From the NCBI RefSeq assembly GCF_001509475.1, contig NZ_LLZG01000421.1:1-36242 (forward strand): 36,242 bases of DNA. Direction: 5' to 3'. A program made the translations under genes and the position numbers. Below the pieces are notes generated by a model. It saw only the letters and a program-made list of their open reading frames with translations. It was not told the DNA's origin and searched no databases. Below, one piece after another: positions 21,459-29,237 of this stretch. The number at the start of each line of letters is the position of its first letter. Position 1 is the first letter of the stretch. The DNA is from Streptomyces regalis (GTDB lineage: Bacteria > Actinomycetota > Actinomycetes > Streptomycetales > Streptomycetaceae).

Positions 21459-22778
21459 GTGCGCACGCGAAGAAGCGGGAAGTGTACAGCGGCCAGGACC
21501 GGCACCCTCGGCACCCTCGGCATCCTCGCCCTGGCCGCCTGCGGCCCCACTCAGCACAGCGACAACGCCGAGCCCGCTCCGCACACCCCGGCCCGGATAG
21601 CCGACGCTCCCGCCCGGCTCCCCGTCCCGCACGGCAAGGGCAGCAAGACCCCCGACGACTTCAACGGCGACGGCCACCGCGACCTCGTCCTCAACGACCT
21701 GGTCAAGTCCCAGGCCCACGCCGACGACCCGGGCATCGGCATCGTCTACGGCGGCGACCGCGGACTCACCCCCGGCGCAAGGCAGTTGCTCAGCCCTCAA
21801 CGCCAGGCAGCCCCGACCAAGGGCCAGCTCCCCGCCGTCTTCGACGCGGAGGCGACCTGCGACCTGAACGGCGACGGCTTCACGGACCTGGTCATCTCCA
21901 CCGACCCGCCCTACGACGGCCAGGGCCAACCCCCGGTCCCCCTCCAACTCCTCTTCGGCTCCCCGAACGGCCTCACCGGCAAGGCGGTCAAACTCACCAT
22001 CCCCGCCTCCGCCCGCGCCGGCAACGACTGGCCGGACCAGCCGGTGTGCGGCGACTTCGACGGCGACGGCGCACAGGACCTGGTCGTCCACGCCTCCGAA
22101 GTCCAACTGACCTTCCTCCGCGGCCCGTTCACCCGCACGGGCAAGCCCCGTGCCGCGGCCGCCCCCATCCCGGCCCCCGGCAACGCCCCCACGGGCCCGG
22201 CGGCCGACGTCGACCACGACGGATACGACGACCTGGTGGTCCGTACGGCACAAGGCACCGGCACATCAGCAGTGGTCCTCGGCGGCCCGGCCGGCCCCAC
22301 CCGCACAGGAGTCACCCTCCCCGCCGGCATCGACGTAGCGCTCGGAGCCTTCGGCAAGGGCAAGACCACCCTCGACGCGGCGATCGGCACGATGGACGGG
22401 ACCGCCCTGCGCTACGACCTCCCGACAACCGCCGCACGCGGGGCCCTACACGTCCCCGGCTCCGTGCTCGACGCAGGCGACTTCGACGGCGACGGACTGA
22501 GCGAACTCGTCTCCAGCGGCTCGCAGTTGCGTGTCTTCCGAGGCCGTACGGCAGGAATCGCGACGGCGGGCATGGTGACCGTGCAGCCGCCCGCGCAGGG
22601 CACCACGCGCGTCGTGACGGTCGGCGACTACGACGGGGACGGCCGGGCGGACCTGGTGGTGCGGACGTTCGCCGGCGAGACGAAGGACACGGTGGCCGTG
22701 TACCCGGGGACGAAGAAGGGGCTGGTGGCGGCGGAGCCGTCGGTCAGGTTCTCCAGCTCGGGGTTCCTGGAGCGGTAG
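21459..22778 (+). CDS. VCBS/FG-GAP repeat lipoprotein
   Basis: A 439-residue secreted lipoprotein. A basic start and hydrophobic segment lead to a lipobox-like A-L-A-A-C, with the acylated Cys at residue 28. After a Pro-rich linker come six to seven FG-GAP-type propeller blades, each with a calcium-loop motif D-x-[ND]-x-D-G: DFNGDGHRDLV, DLNGDGFTDLV, DFDGDGAQDLV, DVDHDGYDDLV, DFDGDGLSELV and DYDGDGRADLV. Such integrin-like propellers bind calcium and usually mediate surface recognition; no enzyme domain is attached. GTG 21459 follows GAGG closely. It is convergent with the small membrane-protein gene at 16 nt. Two other FG-GAP genes occur 6 kb downstream but lack the lipobox. Confidence 0.87.
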   Translation: MRTRRSGKCTAARTGTLGTLGILALAACGPTQHSDNAEPAPHTPARIADAPARLPVPHGKGSKTPDDFNGDGHRDLVLNDLVKSQAHADDPGIGIVYGGDRGLTPGARQLLSPQRQAAPTKGQLPAVFDAEATCDLNGDGFTDLVISTDPPYDGQGQPPVPLQLLFGSPNGLTGKAVKLTIPASARAGNDWPDQPVCGDFDGDGAQDLVVHASEVQLTFLRGPFTRTGKPRAAAAPIPAPGNAPTGPAADVDHDGYDDLVVRTAQGTGTSAVVLGGPAGPTRTGVTLPAGIDVALGAFGKGKTTLDAAIGTMDGTALRYDLPTTAARGALHVPGSVLDAGDFDGDGLSELVSSGSQLRVFRGRTAGIATAGMVTVQPPAQGTTRVVTVGDYDGDGRADLVVRTFAGETKDTVAVYPGTKKGLVAAEPSVRFSSSGFLER

Positions 22779-22794
22779 CCACGCCCGGACCCGC

Positions 22795-23406
22795 TCAGTC
22801 GGCGACGCGCGCTCCGATGGCCCGGGCGCGGCGGCGGGCTTCGGGGCTGAGGCCTTTGCGGCGGGGAGAGGTGCGGTAGTTGTAGGCGGTGGGCTGGGCG
22901 AGGCAGCTCAAGCCGCGCAGGCCGGGCTTGGCCACCACGCAGGCGAAGCGTGGGTCGCCCGCATACCAGAGTTCGTCGTCGTAGTCCTTGAGGGCCTCGT
23001 GGGTCCAGGACCTGAACAGCCCAGCAGCCAGTTTCAGCGACACCGTCGTCTCGGGCTTGTCCGGGTCGGGCAACACGAAGACCGCCTTGCCCTTGTTGAT
23101 CCGGACGGCACCCGGCTGCTGACGCCAGGGGTAGACGGCGAGGATGCGCCGCATCCGCACCCCCTTGGCGAGTCGGTTGAGGGCCTGGCTCGCCAGGACT
23201 GTGATCGCGAAGAGAACGAGCACCATGGGAACCACCGCGGCCACGGGCAGCAGGAGGGTGACGTACAGCGCCCCCACCCACAACGCCACCCAACCGAGCG
23301 CCTTGGCCAGGTTCCACGCCGTCCAGCGGTGGAGTGCGCTTCGGGTGCCCGGTGTGTCCCATGCCACCGGGCCGTCGAAGCCCTGCTTGTCGAGGTTCAT
23401 GGTCAT
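22795..23406 (-). CDS. Two-helix membrane protein of the ESX-like operon
   Basis: A 203-residue protein. Two adjacent hydrophobic segments lie at about 35-55 and 57-80 (ALGWVALWVGALYVTLLLPV, AVVPMVLVLFAITVLAS). A basic, soluble C-terminal domain follows (INKGKAVFVLPDPDKPETTV, WTHEALKDYDDELWYAG, ending in Arg-rich helices). No known family was recognised. ATG 23406 is 13 nt past the stop of the upstream gene and is preceded by GGGACGGG; an in-frame extension to 23478 overlaps that gene. It is the last of four co-directional genes headed by a WXG100-like protein. A membrane anchor for that system is inference. Confidence 0.75.
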   Translation of the reverse strand: MTMNLDKQGFDGPVAWDTPGTRSALHRWTAWNLAKALGWVALWVGALYVTLLLPVAAVVPMVLVLFAITVLASQALNRLAKGVRMRRILAVYPWRQQPGAVRINKGKAVFVLPDPDKPETTVSLKLAAGLFRSWTHEALKDYDDELWYAGDPRFACVVAKPGLRGLSCLAQPTAYNYRTSPRRKGLSPEARRRARAIGARVAD

Positions 23407-23419
23407 GTGCCCGTCCCGG

Positions 23420-24163
23420 TCAGCCGAAGTCGGAGGCGATGTCGCCCGCGATGCCACCCGTGCCGTCGGGCCCGTCACCTCGTGCGGCGCGCTCGATCTC
23501 CGGCATCGGGTCGTGGAAGGACACCGTGTGCGCGATGCCCGCCATCATGTCGCGGTAGTGCTTCCGGGAGCCCACGGCCGTGCTGCTCAGCGTCAGGACG
23601 CCCAGCTGTGTGCCCGAGGGGGCCGGGATGTAGAGGGTGCACTGGTAGAGGTCCTGGCCGGGTACGCCCTCCAGGTCGGGCATGGTGATCAGGGTGTCGG
23701 AGAGCGACGCCGGACGACCGCCCGGCAGCGTCAACAGCTCGACGTTCTCGGTGCTTTCGCGCAGCGAGGCCGCGCGCACCGCCGTGATCTTGGCCGGGGC
23801 CCAGTCGATGTCCTTGAGCGCCACCGTGAACACGGACATGGCGGAGGTGCCGTTGTCCGCGATGTGCATGCCGAGCGAGCAGGCGATGACGCCCTCGCTC
23901 CGCATCCGGGCGGTCATGAACCGGACGTCGCGCAGGGCGCCCGTGTACCGGTCCCGCTGGTCTTCGGGGGCCAGGCCGAGGACCAGTTCCATCGCCTGAT
24001 CGAGGTACGTCTCCTGCTCCGAGCCCGGTTCGGGATCGAGGGCGTCGAGGGGGACGTTGAGGTACCCGGCCGGCAGTGCGTACCAGATCTTCGAGCTCGG
24101 GTCTCTGGCCGAGTCGTCGATGACCAGACGCAGCGGCGGCTGCTCGGCGGCTTCCTGTGTCAT
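23420..24163 (-). CDS. Conserved hypothetical protein of the ESX-like operon
   Basis: A 247-residue soluble protein without signal peptide or membrane segments. The pattern is mixed alpha/beta (WYALPAGYLNVPLDALDP, MSVFTVALKDIDW, LGVLTLSSTAV, IAHTVSFHDPMPEI). Its ATG overlaps the upstream gene's stop as ATGA, so it is translationally coupled. In Streptomyces such genes follow WXG-type genes, and a chaperone-like role comparable in position to EspG is conceivable, but no sequence motif shows it. Function is unknown. Confidence 0.78.
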   Translation of the reverse strand: MTQEAAEQPPLRLVIDDSARDPSSKIWYALPAGYLNVPLDALDPEPGSEQETYLDQAMELVLGLAPEDQRDRYTGALRDVRFMTARMRSEGVIACSLGMHIADNGTSAMSVFTVALKDIDWAPAKITAVRAASLRESTENVELLTLPGGRPASLSDTLITMPDLEGVPGQDLYQCTLYIPAPSGTQLGVLTLSSTAVGSRKHYRDMMAGIAHTVSFHDPMPEIERAARGDGPDGTGGIAGDIASDFG

Positions 24164-25470
24164 CGCAGCACCCTCGCGACATTGCCGATGACCGCCACGG
24201 CACCGGGACCGTCGAACAGACCCGCGCGGGCCGCGTCGACCCCGGTGGCGGTGTTCTTGCCGGCGTCGCTCTTCAGGGCGTCGATGTTCTCGGCGGCCAG
24301 TCCGTAGCCGGCCGTGACCACACCCGTGATCGGCGAGACGTAGTCCATGCCCGCTCTGACGGCCTGGCTGCCGCCCGCCGCGTGCGCCACCAGGTCTCCG
24401 ACGGGGTTGTAGGAACCCGCGGTCGCGATCCGGCCGGCGGCCGTGACGGTGTCGTCGGCGAACCGGCCGAGGAACTGCCCGGCGCTCACGGCCTCGGACG
24501 CGAACCGCGTCGACTGGACGGCACCGTTGAGACCGCGGCTCACGGCGCCCACTCCCGGCACCGCCCCCAGCGCGTCACCGACGAGCCCCACCGAGTTCTC
24601 CCAGAAGTCCGCGTCGAACTCGCCCTTGGTGAACCCGTCCGCGAGCGAGGCCCGCACCTTGGGATCGGCGAGCCGGGAGCCCATCGTCGCCAGGCTCAGC
24701 GCACCGGCCGCCAGCAGCATCGCGATCCCGAACGGTCCCGTGCACAGCAGCGCCAGCAGCCCCGCCACCGCCGCCAGCACACTGAGGATGTTGGTGAGGT
24801 TGTCCCCGATCCAACTGAGCGCCTTGCTCAGCCACCCCGGCTCCTCGGGCGCCAGATCCTTCGTGGCGTCCTTCAGCTTCTTCGCGAGGTCGCGCGCGAC
24901 GTCCTCGTGCGTCCCCTCCAGCTCCCGCGCCTTGCGCATCACCTCGTCGAGGGCGCCCTGCGCTTTGCTGACGGCGGTGACGGCGTCGCTGAGCCGGGAG
25001 TTGGCCGCGTTCAGCCGGGCCTGCGCGGCCTGAAGCTCGGGGCCCTCCTGGAAGGTCTGCCCCGCGAGCTTGAGGTCGGGGTCCTGCTGGGCGCTCTCGT
25101 GCCGGGCGTTGGCGGTCTTGAGGTCGCCCTTGTGGTCGGCGGCCTCGGCGTCGTACTTGTGCGCCAGCTCCCGGCGGCTGGTCAGCCCGCCGTGCCAGGA
25201 GCCGAGGTGCCCGGCCGCCTTGGTCAGCGACGTGTGGGCGTCCTTCATGTACTTCGGCAGGTCGCCGTCGAGGGCCTCCCGGAAGCCGACGGCGGCGTCG
25301 CCCTCCCAGAAGCTGGACTCGCCGAGGAGCTTGTCGATCTTCTGATACGCCGTCTGCAGCGCGCTCGCCGAATTGACGAGCTGCGTGCGGAGCTTCTCGA
25401 CCTCGCCGGGCTCGCCGGGGACAGGGTTCCACCCCAGGTGGACGTACGGGTTCTGTGCCACCGCAATCAC
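24160..25470 (-). CDS. Large WXG-like helical protein, putative type VII secretion substrate
   Basis: A 436-residue protein. Residues 1-120 form an N-terminal helical hairpin with a WXG-like turn (SFWEGDAAVGFREAL) and long Ala/Leu/Lys heptads. More coiled coil follows (AQARLNAANSRLSDAV, LDEVMRKARELEGTHEDV). A hydrophobic double segment spans ~235-265 (ILSVLAAVAGLLALLC, FGIAMLLAAGALSLATM). The C-terminal region is Gly/Ala-rich without a recognised toxin or enzyme motif. The GTG at 25470 overlaps the upstream stop (GTGA); a GTG at 25461 has better spacing to GGGGAA. Domain order resembles WXG-domain substrates of type VII systems. No EccC ATPase is in this window, so the secretion route is inferred. 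Confidence 0.75.
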   Translation of the reverse strand: MIAVAQNPYVHLGWNPVPGEPGEVEKLRTQLVNSASALQTAYQKIDKLLGESSFWEGDAAVGFREALDGDLPKYMKDAHTSLTKAAGHLGSWHGGLTSRRELAHKYDAEAADHKGDLKTANARHESAQQDPDLKLAGQTFQEGPELQAAQARLNAANSRLSDAVTAVSKAQGALDEVMRKARELEGTHEDVARDLAKKLKDATKDLAPEEPGWLSKALSWIGDNLTNILSVLAAVAGLLALLCTGPFGIAMLLAAGALSLATMGSRLADPKVRASLADGFTKGEFDADFWENSVGLVGDALGAVPGVGAVSRGLNGAVQSTRFASEAVSAGQFLGRFADDTVTAAGRIATAGSYNPVGDLVAHAAGGSQAVRAGMDYVSPITGVVTAGYGLAAENIDALKSDAGKNTATGVDAARAGLFDGPGAVAVIGNVARVLR

Positions 25471-25772
25471 TTCCCCGCAGCCGCGGCGCGCTTGAAGCTC
25501 TCCTCCAGGGAGGTCTCCACTTCGCGGTAGTTGTCCGTGTTCTTCTGGAGCCCCTCGGTGAGCTTGCCGATCCGCTCCTTGATCTGCTCGTTCCCGTACT
25601 TCCAGCGCTCCTGGAACTCGTCACACGCCTCGTCCAGCTCGGCCGTACCGATCTGGTCGGCCCGCACGTGCTGGAGAGCGGTTCGGACCTGCTCCAGGCT
25701 GTCGTGGGCGCTGCTGAGGTCCTTGGTGAACGCGGCGAGCTGATCGATGTCGGTCTTGAACTGGTCCCCCAT
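25467..25772 (-). CDS. ESAT-6/WXG100-like small protein
   Basis: A 101-residue, all-helical protein with no signal peptide, the usual length for WXG100/EspC-type proteins. Helix 1 has ESX-like heptads (IDQLAAFTKDLSSAHDSLEQ), and helix 2 contains FQERWKYGNEQIKERI. The turn motif is thus W-K-Y-G rather than a strict W-x-G. ATG 25772 follows GGGGAGGG; codons further upstream in frame are non-coding. It is the first gene of a four-gene operon with 4-bp overlaps. In ESX systems such proteins pair with partner substrates; the large WXG-like protein next door is the obvious candidate partner (inference). Confidence 0.78.
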   Translation of the reverse strand: MGDQFKTDIDQLAAFTKDLSSAHDSLEQVRTALQHVRADQIGTAELDEACDEFQERWKYGNEQIKERIGKLTEGLQKNTDNYREVETSLEESFKRAAAAGK

Positions 25773-25976
25773 GCAGGCCCTCCCCTTCGCGCCTTCGCGG
25801 TCGCACCGGCAAACGACAGCGGCGATCGAAGGCCCGATCATGCCATGGAGGAGTGAACGCCCTGTGCCGAGGTTGCGAAGGTCGCTCGGAAGCTCAGGCC
25901 GCCTCGGGAACCGCGGAGGGGCCGGGCATGCTCTGCCTTGTAGGCCCACTGAATACGGGGAATACGGGGGGGTGTC

Positions 25977-27062
25977 GTGAGCCAGGTGCACTACAGCGAG
26001 CAGTCATGGAATCCGCTGGCCCGGACCGTGGAGCTGACTGAGGACCGGCTGCGCAACGGCGGCAGGTCCACGCCGCTCAGTGAACTGAACCTCGGCGCCA
26101 TGGCCGAGGCGTTCCAGCGCGGGTGCTGGCTCGGGGGCGGCGGGTCGGAGCGCCCGCTGCAGCGGCTGGCGCACGGGACCGGGGTCGTTCCCGTGACCCG
26201 CGTCACCGGCACCACCACTCCGGTGCGGGTGCGGCAGGCGGCCGAGTTCGCACACCGGCTGGGTGAGCTGGCGGTATGGCGGTGCGGCGGGCCCGACCAG
26301 GTGGCGGCCCTGGCAACCCTGGCCCGGGCCGAGGGTGTACCGCTGTGGATCGCCCGGCGGATCGCGCCGGGGCCCGCCGGGCCGATCGCCGTGGCGGTGG
26401 ACCGGCGCCTGGTGCGCGTGGACGTCTGGGGGCCGCACGCTCCCGCCGTACGGATCCGAGCCCCGTACGGCTTCCGCCGCGACGCCCCCGGCCTTTCCCA
26501 GGGCCTGCGTCTGACGATCGGCGACGCCACGGCGGAGCTCGAACTCAGGAGGAAGCTGCGCAGGTCCAAGAGTTCCGTGGAGGTACGACTGCCAGGGCAG
26601 CACTGGGTGCTGCGGCGGGAGAACGCGGTGAGCTCGCGGCTGCTGTGCAACGAACGACCCGTCGCCCTGCTGGAGCGGCCCCCGCGCCGACCGGTGCTGG
26701 AGCCGGGCGCGGTGCTGCGGCCGCTGTCCCCCGTGCGGTACGAGAGCCCCGACCCGCTGGATGCCGTCATGGCGCAGGCCTTCGCCGTCGCCTTCGGGCT
26801 CGGGGACACGACGGGCTGGGCGCGGTTCCGCTCGCAGCGGCGCCCGCTGGACGGCGGTGAGCCGATCGCCCTCGACGACTGGTGGGACCGCGCCTGGTTC
26901 AGCAACCTCGGGAACAGCAGCGCCGACAACGAACCGGGCGGCGGCGACGGCTGGGGCGGGGACGGCGGAGGTGGCGGCGACAGCGGTGGGGGCGACAGTG
27001 GTGGGGGCGACAGTGGTGGCGGCGGAGATGGTGGAGGTGGTGGTGGAGGTGGCGGCGACTAG
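25977..27062 (+). CDS. Hypothetical protein with Gly/Asp/Ser repeat tail, divergent from the ESX-like operon
   Basis: A 361-residue protein with no signal peptide or clear membrane helix. The body (1-310) is mixed, with a conspicuous beta-rich stretch (IRAPYGFRRDAPG, LRLTIGDATAELEL, VRLPGQHWVLRREN, NERPVALLERPPRRPVLEPG) like a scramblase/LURP-type barrel; that resemblance is loose. AFAVAFGLGDTTGWARF and WWDRAWF follow. The last ~45 residues are Gly-rich with GGGDS repeats. It starts at GTG 25977, 204 bp from the divergent WXG100-like gene, so the two units may be co-regulated. Function is unknown. Confidence 0.75.
   Translation: MSQVHYSEQSWNPLARTVELTEDRLRNGGRSTPLSELNLGAMAEAFQRGCWLGGGGSERPLQRLAHGTGVVPVTRVTGTTTPVRVRQAAEFAHRLGELAVWRCGGPDQVAALATLARAEGVPLWIARRIAPGPAGPIAVAVDRRLVRVDVWGPHAPAVRIRAPYGFRRDAPGLSQGLRLTIGDATAELELRRKLRRSKSSVEVRLPGQHWVLRRENAVSSRLLCNERPVALLERPPRRPVLEPGAVLRPLSPVRYESPDPLDAVMAQAFAVAFGLGDTTGWARFRSQRRPLDGGEPIALDDWWDRAWFSNLGNSSADNEPGGGDGWGGDGGGGGDSGGGDSGGGDSGGGGDGGGGGGGGGD
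26976..27020 (+). repeat. Three tandem 15-bp units encoding GDSGG
   Basis: GGCGACAGYGGTGGS occurs at 26976-26990, 26991-27005 and 27006-27020, within a longer GGN-rich tract (about 26938-27059). It is in frame and encodes the Gly/Asp/Ser tail of the gene above. Copy number probably varies between strains. Confidence 0.85.
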
Positions 27063-27090
27063 GAACTGGCCGTGGCTCGAAGAAGACACC

Positions 27091-27121
27091 TTGACCTCAA
27101 GCATGCTTGAGGAAGGAGTCT
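27091..27121 (+). promoter_or_regulatory. SoxR/MerR-type operator-promoter of the SnoaL-like gene
   Basis: CCTCAAGCATGCTTGAGG (27095-27112) is a perfect 18-bp palindrome with the SoxR-box core. A TTGACC -35 (27091-27096) overlaps its left edge. A position exactly 19 bp on (27116-27121, GAGTCT) is the expected -10, although poor. The ATG at 27128 is 6 nt further, so the geometry is the same as at the NmrA-family gene at 5.1 kb. The alternative is a leadered transcript using AAGGAG at 27113-27118 as its ribosome site. Confidence 0.7.
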
Positions 27122-27127
27122 TCCGTC

Positions 27128-27607
27128 ATGGACACCGAAGAGATGCAGCGACAGTTGCAGGCCCTGACCGACCGTGCTGAGATCACCGACCTGATGGACC
27201 GCTACCTGCGTTCCCTGGACGACGGGGTCTTCGACGAGGAGTGGGCTCGCACGTTCCACACCGAAGACGTCACCGCGGAGATGCCCATCGGCACCGTCCA
27301 TGGCCGCGACGCCCTGATGGCTCATGTCCGGCGGGGAATGGCGCTGTTCGACCGAACCGTGCATCTGGGCACCAACACCGTCATCGAGGTCGACGGTGCC
27401 CGGGCCACTGTCCGAGGCGCCCAGCTCAGCACCCATGTCCTGGCAGATGGCTCGGGCGATGTCTTCATCTCCGCCGGCCATGCCGACACCGAACTGGTCA
27501 GGACGGCTGACGGCTGGCGGATCTCCGCGGCAGCACTGCGGGTGGTGTGGACCCAGGGCACTCCTCCACGGCTGCCGGACGACTTCACCCCAGCCCCCAC
27601 GGCCTAG
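27128..27607 (+). CDS. SnoaL/NTF2-like protein
   Basis: A 159-residue protein with the NTF2-like cone fold. Helix 1 is ALTDRAEITDLMDRYLRSLD; DEEWARTFHTEDVTAEMP and TVHGRDALMAHVRRG follow; the beta sheet is THVLADGSGDVFISAGHADTEL and WRISAAALRVVWTQGTP. The family includes polyketide cyclases, ketosteroid isomerases and hydroxylases; Asp/His pocket residues are present but do not fix a reaction. ATG 27128 has AAGGAG 9 nt upstream; an in-frame TTG at 27107 lies inside the operator. The SoxR-type operator suggests induction by redox-active compounds, possibly in parallel with the NmrA-family gene at 4.3-5.1 kb. Confidence 0.85.
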   Translation: MDTEEMQRQLQALTDRAEITDLMDRYLRSLDDGVFDEEWARTFHTEDVTAEMPIGTVHGRDALMAHVRRGMALFDRTVHLGTNTVIEVDGARATVRGAQLSTHVLADGSGDVFISAGHADTELVRTADGWRISAAALRVVWTQGTPPRLPDDFTPAPTA

Positions 27608-27683
27608 GCCCGGGGACGACAGCCGAAAGGCAGCCCGCCTCATCCACCTCATCCGCCTCAGGAATTTCCCGAACACTCGTACA

Positions 27684-27705
27684 ACCCTTACGCCCCTCCA
27701 AGGGT
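27684..27705. promoter_or_regulatory. Dyad ACCCTT-N10-AAGGGT before the FG-GAP pair
   Basis: A perfect 6-bp inverted repeat with a 10-nt gap lies in the 218-bp gap between the SnoaL-like and FG-GAP genes, about 120 bp before the start codon at 27826. It could be an operator or a weak hairpin; no regulator is known. The rest of the gap shows no other strong signal. Confidence 0.3.
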
Positions 27706-27825
27706 CTCTTGATCGCCGATCACCCGGTGAAGCCGAGGACGACTCCCGGCGAACGCGGGCAGACCGGCACCCCACCGACTGCGGATGCCCCGCCAGGCAT
27801 CCCCGCATGCCGCAGGAGACCCCGC

Positions 27826-29214
27826 ATGCACCAGCACCACCCCCTGCGCCTCGCCCTCGCGACGGCCACCACCGCCGCGCTGGCAGGCGGTCTGCTCACC
27901 TTCACGGCGGCCACGCCGGCGACGGCCGCGACCGGGCAGTACGCGGCCGACTTCAACGGTGACGGCTACAAGGACGCCGTCGCCTCCGCCACCCAGGCCC
28001 GGGTCGGCGGGATGTGGTGGGCGGGTGCCGTCGGCATCGCGTACGGCTCGTCGAGCGGTGTCGGCCGTACCGCGTCCGTCAGCCAGAACACCACCGGTGT
28101 GCCCGGCGCGGCCGAGGACTACGACGCCTTCGGCGAGGCCGTGGCGGTGGGCGACCTCAACAAGGACGGCTACAGCGACCTCGTGGTCGGCGCCCCGTAC
28201 GAGACGGTCGGCGACGACGAGCAGGCCGGTGCCGTGGTGATCGTCTGGGGCTCGTCGACCGGTCTGAAGGGGGCGACCACCGTCAAGGACCCGGCGCCCA
28301 CCAAGCACGACCGCTGGGGACAGGCCCTGGCGGTCGGCGACTTCACGGGTGACGGCAGGCCCGACCTCGCGGTGGGCGCCACCGGCACCACCCAGTGGAT
28401 CATCAAGGGCGGCTTCACCAAGTCCGGTACGACTGGCGCGAAGATCACCTACACGACGACATGGGCCGGCAGCAGCGGCGTGCGCCGACTCGTGTCCGGC
28501 AAGGTCAACACCGACACCAAGGCCGATCTCGTCGTCGGCGGCCGCAGCAAGCTCTCCTCCGAGAACTACCTGGACCACAACCACCTCTACTTCGGCACGA
28601 CTTCGGCCCCGACCAGGCAGCGCGAACTTCCGTACGGCACCCAGCTCACCGTCGCCGACTTGAACAAGGACGGCTACGGCGACGTCGTCACCGGCTGGAC
28701 CCAGACCGCGACCGGCGGCACGATGGCGGGCAACGGCCCGGCGGTCGTGTCGTACCTCACCTCCTCCGGCGTCTCCTCCACGCTCCAGCTGCCGTGGCCC
28801 GGCATTCCGTCCGTCGGCGACGTCAACGGCGACGGCCGCAAGGACCTGGCGCTCGGCGACCCCGACGACTCCACCGAAGCCGGCGTCGCCGGGGCCGTCC
28901 ACCTGCACTACGGCGCAGCCGCGGGCCTCACCACGGACGCCGTGACCCTCACCCAGAACTCCGCCGGTGTGCCCGGCTCCGCCGAGATGAACGACTTCTT
29001 CGGCGAGAGCACCCTGCTCACCGACCTGAACAAGGACGGCAAGGCCGACCTGGTGACCGCCGCGAACGGCGAGAACGACTTCGACGGCCTCGTCACCGTC
29101 CTGAAGGGCTCGGCCTCGGGCATCACGACGTCCGGCGCGACGACGTACGGCCCGAGCGCCTTCGGCATCTCCACCGGCGACGACCCCCGACTCGGCATGA
29201 TCATGGCCGGCTGA
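27826..29214 (+). CDS. Secreted FG-GAP (integrin-like propeller) protein, first of a tandem pair
   Basis: A 462-residue protein. A signal peptide spans residues 1-35 (HHPLRLALATATTAALAGGL core, T-P-A-T-A-A cleavage). Seven propeller blades carry calcium loops: DFNGDGYKDAV, DLNKDGYSDLV, DFTGDGRPDLA, DTKADLVV, DLNKDGYGDVV, DVNGDGRKDLA and DLNKDGKADLV, with V-W-G-S/Y-G-S strands between. Extracellular FG-GAP propellers bind ligands or the cell surface; no catalytic residues are seen. ATG 27826 follows AGGAG by 7 nt; longer in-frame extensions upstream are non-coding in character. It is 23 nt from the next FG-GAP gene, so the two are probably co-transcribed. Confidence 0.92.
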   Translation: MHQHHPLRLALATATTAALAGGLLTFTAATPATAATGQYAADFNGDGYKDAVASATQARVGGMWWAGAVGIAYGSSSGVGRTASVSQNTTGVPGAAEDYDAFGEAVAVGDLNKDGYSDLVVGAPYETVGDDEQAGAVVIVWGSSTGLKGATTVKDPAPTKHDRWGQALAVGDFTGDGRPDLAVGATGTTQWIIKGGFTKSGTTGAKITYTTTWAGSSGVRRLVSGKVNTDTKADLVVGGRSKLSSENYLDHNHLYFGTTSAPTRQRELPYGTQLTVADLNKDGYGDVVTGWTQTATGGTMAGNGPAVVSYLTSSGVSSTLQLPWPGIPSVGDVNGDGRKDLALGDPDDSTEAGVAGAVHLHYGAAAGLTTDAVTLTQNSAGVPGSAEMNDFFGESTLLTDLNKDGKADLVTAANGENDFDGLVTVLKGSASGITTSGATTYGPSAFGISTGDDPRLGMIMAG

Positions 29215-29237
29215 ACCCAAGGAGCACCCCCTTCCCC

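Noticed and set aside
24160..25470. A polymorphic toxin with a C-terminal toxin domain
   Set aside because: The C-terminal region is Gly/Ala-rich without nuclease, deaminase, ADP-ribosyltransferase or other toxin motifs, and there is no immunity-like gene directly after it.
26938..27059. The GGN-rich tract as a CRISPR or regulatory repeat array
   Set aside because: It is in frame at the 3' end of a gene, with 15-bp units encoding GDSGG and no spacers.
28395..29237. An upstream extension of the second FG-GAP gene
   Set aside because: It overlaps the first FG-GAP gene in another frame; the signal peptide begins at 29238.
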